A stretch of 64,000 nt of DNA, taken from Fragilariopsis cylindrus CCMP1102. Lineage: Eukaryota; Bacillariophyta; Bacillariophyceae; Bacillariales; Bacillariaceae. The stretch spans positions 62,001-126,000 of the forward strand of contig FMBT01000338.1 in assembly GCA_900095095.1 (NCBI GenBank). The letters are read 5' to 3'. This document shows, one piece after another, positions 56,324 through 64,000 of this stretch (position 1 is its first letter; each line of letters opens with the position of its first letter). The notes beneath the pieces were generated by a model that saw nothing but the letters and a program-made list of their open reading frames with translations, had not been told where the DNA came from and did no database searches. Made by a program: the position numbers and the translations under genes.

Positions 56324-59300
56324 ATGATAGCGTCCTTACAACAGTTCCAACACCAACACCAACGACAACGACGAACTGCTGCTGATGGTGCTGGATTGTG
56401 TCATCGTCGTCGACAGCGATTGTCGTTGTCGTCGTTGTGGACGATGATGATGATGATGATGGTGATGTTAGCTTTCATCATGATGTCAACAACAAGAATA
56501 TCAGTAGAAGCATTCTCATCATCATCGACAACGACTCATCGTCTTTCCTCCTTCTCTGCTCCTGTTTCGTCATCGGCAGTAGCTTCATCTCCAGCTACTA
56601 GTACTCGATTGTTTTCAATGACGAGTAGTGACACAACTTTACCTACATCGTCAACAAAGAAGCAGAAAGACTCAGAAGAACAAAATCCATTACGATTAAA
56701 AAGAGAATTAGGTTCACAAGAAAATTTAATGTTACCAAGACAATATGGTATAAATAAAGATGTGGTCTTTCCATCCATGAATCATATTAGTGTCGCTCTA
56801 ATATCAGGATCACAAATTCCGTCAGAGAATGCCTTAAACTATGCCATTAATTTATGTATGCAATCACATCCATTATTACGTTGTTACGTGGATGGGAATG
56901 GTGAACCAGATGAAAGAATTGATTTATTTCAAATGGTACGAAAAGGTGATAATAATCCATGCATATTTACTGCTACTAATATGAAATATACCGCAAAGGA
57001 TGTCTTAAAGATGATGCCATCCTCCACATCATTCCAAGAGTTTGAATCCAGTTGGCAGTCATCATTTCAAAATGATTTAGATAATGGTGCATCTTGGTGT
57101 GATGTAAAAGATAGTACCACACCATTATGGAAATTAGAATTGCATCGATTTAATACCGGTAGTACTAGTTCTTCTGATGCTTCTGATGCTTCAGAAGATA
57201 ACAAAGCAGCATTATTATTCTCTTTTAATCATGCAATAAGTGATCAAAGTAGTGCCTGTCGTTTAACGGATCAAATATTAGCATTAGTTGTGGACTATGA
57301 AGAAAATAATAATAATCATAATGACGAAGACGGTAGTACTAAGAAAAAACAACTTTTGAAAATTCCTAAATCACAAAGTATACCACCGTCAGTAGAAGAA
57401 TCTGTATTAGGCCTAAAGAAAAGATTTAAAGATGTTGGTAAAGAGGATATTACATTGAATACAATTAAGTATGTTGCAGGGAAAGCATTAGAAGAAATAA
57501 AAGGTCCTGTTATTCTACCTGATGATTTTAAAACAACAACTTCAAAAGAAGGTGGTGGTAGTGGATTCACAGGTGCATTAACCACAATTTCTGGCAATGC
57601 TGCTGGTGGGGATGCTGATAAAGATAGTCTGAATAGAAAATCAGTTCTAGCTTTTAGAACGTTATCCAAAGATACAACTGATGCATTATTAAAAAAATGT
57701 CGTGCCAATAATGTATCAATTACGAATGCCTTAAGTGCTGCATTAACAATCACATCGACAGATTTTGTTAGTTCAAGTTCATCATCCTCCAGTAGTGATA
57801 GTGATAGTGATACAAAGGCACGTAATTATAAAATATTACAATCCTTAGATATGAGACGATATGGTGAATGTTTAGATCAAGGTAAATCAGTTGGTTGTTT
57901 AGCTGGTAGTATGGATTTAATGCATGGGCCACTGAATGATAATACAGGTACAGCTATTCGAACACGACAAGGTAATAATGAGAATGATTTATCCTTATTT
58001 TGGAATTTAGCAATCGATGGAAAAGAACAAACAAATCAATTTATTACTGAAAATAACTATCCTATTGAGGCAGTACGTGTCTTTGATTTTGCCATGACAA
58101 TCAGTGATTTAAATAATTTAGTACATTTAACGGCACAATCCAAAGATTCATTAGGTCGAGCTTATTCGGGTGGTTTTACAAATGCTGGTATATATGAAAG
58201 ATTAACTAGTTTTGAATATGAAAATGAAGGTGATGATGAAACATCCGGTACAACAGCAACATCAACAACAACAAAGACTAAAACAAAACATGGTAAATAT
58301 ACTATTAATGATATATATTATGCAGCATCAAATGCACGAAGTGGATCATTGTATAGATTCTCTGTTATAACAGTTGGTAATGAAATGAAATTTACATTCC
58401 ATCCAGCATCACCTATTGTAAATGATAGCACAAATGAAGAATTTGCGGATGCATTAATTGAATTGTTAGCAATTGTTGCTACCGGTACTACTGGTACCAC
58501 CACCACCACTAGTGATGAGAAAACTACGACTACGATGGTATCATCATCATCGTCATCAACAACGTCGTCGTCATCAAATGATGATGATGATGATGATGAC
58601 AAGTCTCTAATATCAAAGAAGAAGAAACCATTAATACCAGAAAATTCATTAGTATTAGCTGTTGCAGCAATCGGTACAGCAGTCGTATTAAGTCATGCGG
58701 GTGGTTATATACAATTCTATAATAGTATAATGGAAATGAAACAAAATGTTGAAGATCCTGCTGAATTTTGGGGTGCATTAAATTTTTGGATTTTTTTTGC
58801 TGTTGCTCATCCAATATTACAGCCAATATTATGGATTAGTGACGTATTACATGGTAGTCCTGGTCCGATGGTTGGTAATCTTGTTCCAATTACTTTTATA
58901 TTAGGAAATGTTATTGCAATTGGTGCATTTACATATGTAAAAGAAATCCGTAATGCTGTGAATGTTGCTGTATTATTTGCATTTGTTGCATATGTTGGTG
59001 CTGGATTAGATGGACAAGCTGGTATGGGTGATTTTAATTTAGCAGTTGATGATAATTATAAAGGTACACAAATTGTGAAAGGTTGTCCTGCGTATGAGGA
59101 GGTTCGTCAACCAAGTATGGATGATTTCAATTTAGAAAAATATCAAGGCTTGTGGTATGAACATAAATTCCATGACTGGACACAATTTAAGGAAGTATAC
59201 GATACAACACTTGGTATTAAGGTACGCCGTCTTTAGTGTGCTACGTTGTACGGTTGGCTTCCTTTTTTTACTTTCAATGACATACTTTACTCTCACACTA

Positions 59301-59889
59301 TATCGTGCTTCCGGAAACGTAATTCGCTTCGCTTTTTCTACTTTTTCCAAAAAAATTGCAGCTAACGGAAGGTGGACAAGGATGGATTGATGATTTTGCT
59401 GTGAAAGGCCCAGCTCCACTTTCAGCAAAATTATCATGGGATAAAAGTCCTGTTGCGAATGGTGCACATTACTTTCTATTTGGTCGTGTCGATCCAAATG
59501 ATCCGAAGGGTATATTAAGAGAAAAGGGATTCGGTGTTGAATTTCCTGATTATATTGTTGACGTATTAAAAGATCCAGAAAGTGGTGAATATAAGGAAGC
59601 AATTCAATTCCAATGCTTAGAACGTGGCGGAGTACGTGTCTTTGAGGGAATTAATTTTATGTCAAGAAATTCTGTTATGTCTGAAGAAGAATTAACAGCA
59701 ATGCATGCACGTGCTGAAAAGGCTGGTATGTATCCGTATGGTGCAAGTCCAGAACAAATGCATACGGTAGCAAGACGACCAATTGATGCACCATTAGTTG
59801 ATAATAATTGGCAGGCAATGTGGCGTGCTATTGGTGTTGATAAACTATTACAATTGCTAACAGAATCGATCGAGGATGGTGGACGATGA
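56324..59889 (+). CDS. plastid-targeted HxxxD acyltransferase / 4-TM / lipocalin-like fusion, join(56324..59221,59362..59889)
   Basis: An intact 1141-aa protein from two exons; the phase-0 intron has donor AAG|GTACGC and acceptor TTGCAG. The leader has a Met-rich hydrophobic segment and then I-S-V-E-A-F, an ASAFAP-like plastid site. Residues about 120-720 resemble a condensation or alcohol-acetyltransferase domain: HPLLRCYVDG, PLWKLELHRF, and FNHAISDQSS with the H-A-x-x-D catalytic motif near residue 303. Further signs are SLDMRRYGE, VGCLAGSMDL and YRFSVITVGNEMKFTF. About 772-905 holds four hydrophobic segments. From about 932 a lipocalin-like start appears (YQGLWYEHKFHDW) and continues through GWIDDFAVKG and AHYFLFGRVDP. 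Lipocalin folds bind small hydrophobic ligands and occur in the xanthophyll enzymes VDE and ZEP. A membrane-bound plastid enzyme acylating a lipid or pigment is the likely role; the substrate is inferred only. Confidence 0.82.
59222..59361 (+). other. phase-0 intron of the acyltransferase-lipocalin gene
   Basis: A 140-nt GT-AG intron with a pyrimidine-rich 3' half. It lies inside the lipocalin-like domain, just after T-T-L-G-I-K. Confidence 0.88.
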
Positions 59890-60137
59890 GCTAGTATAAT
59901 ACAATAATACGTGCATAGTATTTGTTCTTCTACTTATAAAATGTCCTACAACAAATCTACTAGATAGTATGTGTAGTAATAAAAAGTTTAATTTCTTGAA
60001 CTGCCAATAGTTACTTGTAGGTCCTATACTATACTAGCTTCTCTACTCAAAAACTCGAAGATTTCTTCTGTTGGTAACATTTTTATCACACATTCGTAGG
60101 ACTAATAGCTCTTCTTCTTTCATTATTGTAGACTCTA

Positions 60138-62046
60138 CTAATCTTTCGCCGTTCTAACATATGAAAGGGTGATTAGATCTCTTGTATATTTCCTCACATC
60201 AGATTTTGTCATTACCATGCAAGTTGATACAATTGGCTGTATACCACAGAAGAGGTAACCAATGCAGATATAGTTGGCAAAGTCACTTTTTTTTACTGCT
60301 CCAATGACTATGAGGGCCATTCCTGGAAGCCAAATTGCATAAAAAATGATACATATACGAAAGAAGTACCAGACCTGAAAACATGGCAGGAGTTTGTGGT
60401 ACAAGAGAATTTATGGTGAGTATATCTTTGGGGTTATGAATGCTCTAGTTTAATTTAAGCACAAGAGTTCCCTTACCAATTCTTTCATCCTTCCTGTTGC
60501 AGATGGCATGTAACCACAGAACCAAATAGTGATCCACACATAACAAAAAAAAATAATTGGGAATATGTATGTTACCACCAAACTCCAATATAAATTCACA
60601 TCTCTCAAATAGAGATATGTGTCAAAATTGCCCTGATAATATAATTTATATTGTTTTCTACCAATGACGTAGTGAATGACAAAAACAAGTATAGCAACAC
60701 TATATACCGATGCTGCTTGTAATGTTACCTTTACTAAACTTGGTGGATCACATCGGGTTGTATGATAGGAATTTCGAAGTAAAATAAGTACTTCGTAGGA
60801 AATGACACAATTTAAATACTTGGATTGCATTCAGTATAAATTTAGAAAAGAATAGCATATTGGTGAGTGTAGGACGTACATAAAATAAAGTAGAAGCGAA
60901 GAGTCAAAACTCAGCAAACAATATTCTTACCAAATTTGCAGTTGAACATGCTATCACAAATGCACCTTCAAATGGTTTGATTATCCAATCACGAATAATT
61001 ACTCCACTGAAATGGTGGTTATATTTCTGATTGGCGTAACTACTGTACATTCCAAGAAGATAAGTATTGAGGATTATATCAGGAATCGCAAGATATATCA
61101 GATACAAATTGTAGCCACCAAAGGGCGGATCTGTGCTTGCATTTGTGTTTGTGTTTGTCGGTCTAGATCTATTTACATGCAATCTTGTATTTGTACTAGT
61201 ATTTGCATTTGTCGATTCTTTGTAAATATTTCTTGCATGCAACCGCAAAGGAATTAACAAAGCAATAATTAATATCATACAAGAAATCATGGAAATTATT
61301 GAAACAGCAATCTGTGGGTATATAGACCATTTGAATTTAGCATCCTGAAGAAAAGGCGGTGTCTTAGATCCTGTCTTGCAGCATTCGTAGTGGTAAGTTT
61401 CCTCAACTATTCTTGGGAACTGAAATTCACTATAAATGCCTTTATTGTTGCAACTGATTGGATGGATGATACCATATAAATTCCCTACGGTGGAAGGACG
61501 ATAGTATTCATCACTAAAGGGCACACATTCAGTTTCCTCTACAAAGTCAGTTGTTTTATTATTAGTGTGTTCAACAATAGAGTCACAACACACAAACGAT
61601 TCCATTTTACCCCAATTTGCCATTTTGCGGGGGTACGGTCGCGTTTCTTCTTCACAAATAATCGTGCTATTGTGTATTAGATCTGTCTCATCTACGTATT
61701 TAGCATCGTTGTTAGCATCATTAATAGAGATTGATAAGGAATTTGAGCAGTGTCGACTTACAATGGAATTATTGGGTGGTAGATCTGGTGGACAACACGT
61801 GTAATACTGATAAGGAACAAGTTTATGAAATTCAGTACCCCAAATTTCCGCAGTACTTCCCAGCTGGCCCCCGGAAAAAAGGGTCAGAATAGGTTCTGCA
61901 TCCACAATACGTGGAGTGTATCCATGGGCACACTGCATAGGATAAAGGTTATCAGAATAACAAGTAAAATAATAACCATAAAGACCATTACTAAGCGCAT
62001 ATGAGACGCATTTGCTTTCGTCGCATCTTGCATCTGATGATGCCAT
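60138..62046 (-). CDS. 7TM receptor-like protein with Cys-rich ectodomain, complement(join(60138..60374,60477..60818,60931..62046))
   Basis: Three exons give 564 aa with phase-0 junctions: TTG|GTAAGA at 60931, CCAAG acceptor before 60818, TTG|GTAAGG at 60477 and TTTCAG before 60375. The first 240 residues form a Cys-rich ectodomain (C-C-P-P-D, F-V-C-C-D, Y-E-C-C-K) with N-glycosylation sites. No classic signal peptide is visible. Seven hydrophobic segments follow: IAVSIISMISCMILIIALLI, YNLYLIYLAIPDIILNTYLL, AFVIACSTANL-YLNCVISYE, VYSVAILVFVIHYVIG, WSLVVTYIFPIIFFCYVWI, IIFYAIWLPGMALIVIG and ICIGYLFCGIQPIVSTCMV. The topology is that of a GPCR-like receptor, in a family I recall as numerous in diatoms. 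Ligand and coupling are unknown. Confidence 0.8.
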
Positions 62047-62808
62047 GATTTCGATTGTTTGATGGATGAAACTATCACGTGCCTATTCCTATTATAATTG
62101 TCGACAGCAGTGCAACTCGTTCGTTTATGTGCTGTTGTGCATGTAATAAAATGCAGTGACTACATAAAGTAGCGAAGCGTGGTAGGCAGTACAAAAAAAA
62201 TTAAACGAGATTTTTATATTTTTATCAGGAAGTTTTGTGACTATGAATACTGATACTAAAGTTCCATACGAAGAACTTTCTTTGCCATTACCAAATGACA
62301 TCTTTTTATTTATAACTTTTGTATGTACTTAAGGCACTGAAGTACTTGTGTACCGGATCCAGTAACTGATCCGCACATAATTCATCTACTTTATTGTTCT
62401 TTGGTCGAGGGCTTATTTATCCCTTAATAGGAGTACACGCGTATACGCGTGTAAATAGCGTTTTTTGAGCAATTTTTCGCTCCAGTAAAAAAAAGCTTTC
62501 GCTCCTAAAAGTCAGCTTCCGACTAACCTCTCTCTCTCGATGAAACAGACAACACGTTCGACTAGATTTTGTCTAAGAAATTCTACAGTACGCTCCACTG
62601 CTTTGATCGATGCATGCTTGGATCATGAATGAATGAATCAATGAATCAATCTGCTAGCATCCGGGAATAAAATTTCGCTCGCGAGAATTTTGTAAATCCC
62701 ACGACCAACAAACTCAATCGTGCTCGCATCTTGTTTTTGTTTTTCGCAACCTTGTTCGGTATTTTAGTCAATTTTATGGTGTGTTGTTGTTGTTGTGTTA
62801 CTGTTGTG
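62047..62808. other. intergenic; ACACGCGTATACGCGTGT palindrome
   Basis: ACACGCGTATACGCGTGT at about 62434-62451 is a perfect 18-bp palindrome. It is followed by GAGC...GCTC and CTTTCGCTCC motifs like those at 34.9 kb. No gene is supported. Confidence 0.5.
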
Positions 62809-63921
62809 TTAGTTGGTGGTCGGTACTAATAATTTAATAATTTCAGTTTTTTCTAGTATAAACATACGCGGATGACAATCATTGATACCATATCCTATAA
62901 TAGCTCTACTAGTATTACCAACCACTTCTGAAAAACCAGATATAAAATGTATTATGGGACAATTATATGTTTCATTGAATAAATTTAAACGTATATCCAT
63001 ATTATGACCAGCTAATGTACTTTGTTGTTGTTCTTGATGTTGACTATCTGTATCTGTATGTGTATTACTGCTACTACCGGTAGTACCAAATCCTAAACAA
63101 AACCAACCACTTATTGCCACAATACGAAATGGATAATGTATGTCATAGGCAATAAATCTAGATACAAATTGATCATTACTAATTAATGATTCATATCTAT
63201 TTTGACTATCTTTCAACCAAAATTTATTTTTGATACTTAATTTTTGATGGGATATACCTACCATCACTTCTTGTTCACTTTGTTTTTCGTTTTCAGGCAT
63301 TCTTGGTAGCAACACACGTACACAACATGCGGATCCATGATCTTTATTGATATCAAAAAAAGAACGTTCTATAGGATTTGTACAATTCTTATTCCATGAT
63401 GCAGTACCATCTATATTATCTTCACATACTGTAATATTATGATAGATATCCGGTGTATGAAATGTCGGTTTTGGATATCCACGATAATCAATATTATTAT
63501 GGCCATTGTCATTATCACCAAGAATGAGACGTGGTGCTTCTTGTTCTATTGATTTTTCATTATTACTAATTGTTGTTTTAAATAAATCTAAACGTTGATG
63601 GACATTTTTATTTTTATCGTCATCGTCATTAGTAGGTATATTTATTAATTTACGATACTGATGTGGTAAAGGTCGATATTGAATATAATAGTCAGTAGTA
63701 CTTGTACTATCATTTGTATCTGTATTACTTCTTTTTGTTGTTGTTTGAAATATATTAAAATTCTTTCCACCACCAATTTTAGTATTGGATCCTATGGATG
63801 TAATTTGTAATCCATTCCCATAAATATTTGGATATATGTATCCAGTATCAGATCCAGTATTATCAGAGGAAGAAGAAGAAGTTGTTGAATTTGTTGTTGA
63901 ATTTGCCATATTCATATTCAT
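62809..63921 (-). CDS. Asn/Ser-rich protein of unknown function, 5' end probably beyond the window
   Basis: The ORF ends at 62809 and has a Met at 63919-63921, but the same frame stays open to the window edge (reading ...E-E-C-R-R-I-Q-I-K-R-N just upstream), so the real start may lie outside. The N-terminal 80 residues are low complexity. The rest contains seven Cys (including VCEDN, KNCTNP, SACCVRVLLP, DCHPRMF), several N-glycosylation sites, and hydrophobic patches (FRIVAISGWFCLGFG, IIHFISGFSEVVG) too short to be sure of membrane spans. I do not recognise a family. Confidence 0.55.
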   Translation of the reverse strand: MNMNMANSTTNSTTSSSSSDNTGSDTGYIYPNIYGNGLQITSIGSNTKIGGGKNFNIFQTTTKRSNTDTNDSTSTTDYYIQYRPLPHQYRKLINIPTNDDDDKNKNVHQRLDLFKTTISNNEKSIEQEAPRLILGDNDNGHNNIDYRGYPKPTFHTPDIYHNITVCEDNIDGTASWNKNCTNPIERSFFDINKDHGSACCVRVLLPRMPENEKQSEQEVMVGISHQKLSIKNKFWLKDSQNRYESLISNDQFVSRFIAYDIHYPFRIVAISGWFCLGFGTTGSSSNTHTDTDSQHQEQQQSTLAGHNMDIRLNLFNETYNCPIIHFISGFSEVVGNTSRAIIGYGINDCHPRMFILEKTEIIKLLVPTTN

Positions 63922-64000
63922 ACTATTAGTATTACGTTTAATCTGTATTCTTCGACATTCTTCATTACAGATTAAATAAATAGATTTTTGAATGATAAAT

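Noticed and set aside
1-64000. tRNA or rRNA genes
   Set aside because: Strings such as GGTTCGAAT (about 1225 and 5429) lack a matching acceptor stem and anticodon arm; no cloverleaf was found by eye. A covariance-model scan would be needed to exclude them.
1-64000. Retroviral, LTR or Polinton-like elements
   Set aside because: No long direct repeats with reverse transcriptase, integrase, capsid or protein-primed polymerase motifs were seen.

Overview
This 64 kb window is nuclear DNA of a microalga, almost certainly a diatom or close stramenopile. It is AT-rich, full of microsatellites, and its proteins carry long Asn, Ser, Thr and Gln runs. The lineage markers are bipartite plastid presequences with an ASAFAP-like cleavage site (A-N-A-F in the GroES-type co-chaperonin, V-E-A-F in the acyltransferase), secreted proteins with PTxSP or PSAS repeats, an M11 gametolysin ending in a small Cys-rich ShK-like domain, and a MYND protein and a Cys-rich secreted family of kinds I associate with diatoms. 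Introns are few, short and GT-AG. I resolved them by matching splice consensus, phase and protein continuity.

Layout. 1.5-3.8 kb: GT61-type glycosyltransferase (+), frame interrupted once. 4.7-7.0 kb: two-exon secreted protein built from bacterial YadA-head-like repeats (+). 7.6-9.6 kb: minisatellite, then a PT-repeat plus Ala/Thr-repeat protein (-). 11.2-14.2 kb: two inverted copies of a ~1 kb non-autonomous DNA transposon with clear 4-bp target duplications. 15.5-15.9 kb: PSAS-repeat ORF (-). 16.7-19.6 kb: five-exon M11 metalloprotease with a 17-nt micro-exon (-). 20.2-22.6 kb: EamA/DMT transporter (-). 23.7-25.7 kb: Zn-finger-like, poly-Q protein with broken frame (-). 26.4-27.9 kb: relic of a secreted Cys-rich family (+). 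28.3 kb: 214-bp MITE. 28.7-29.8 kb: MYND protein (-). 30.8-34.5 kb: relic of an NADPH oxidase/ferric reductase with a second partial tail (-). 35.6-40.5 kb: three secreted proteins, two of them divergently transcribed and Lys-rich. 41.0-42.3 kb: MATH-BTB-SAP protein (-). 43-45 kb: a dispersed repeat copy and a large CAGCT satellite. 47.1-49.8 kb: bZIP factor (+). 51 kb: inverted copy of the same dispersed repeat. 52.3-53.1 kb: plastid Cpn20 (-). 53.5-55.6 kb: secretory methyltransferase (+). 56.3-59.9 kb: plastid acyltransferase-4TM-lipocalin fusion (+). 60.1-62.0 kb: three-exon 7TM receptor-like protein (-). 62.8 kb to the window end: Asn/Ser-rich protein, probably cut by the edge (-).

The genes do not form a pathway or operon. 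The recurring theme is secretion: at least six loci encode signal-peptide proteins, several with R-x-L motifs and Lys-rich tracts like those discussed for diatom cell-wall proteins. The strongest leads are the YadA-like protein, the acyltransferase-lipocalin fusion, the micro-exon flanked by two mutually similar introns, and the transposon pair. About a third of the loci have broken frames, some at homopolymers or trinucleotide repeats, so assembly indels must be separated from true pseudogenes. I found no retroviral, LTR or Polinton-like element and no CRISPR array.
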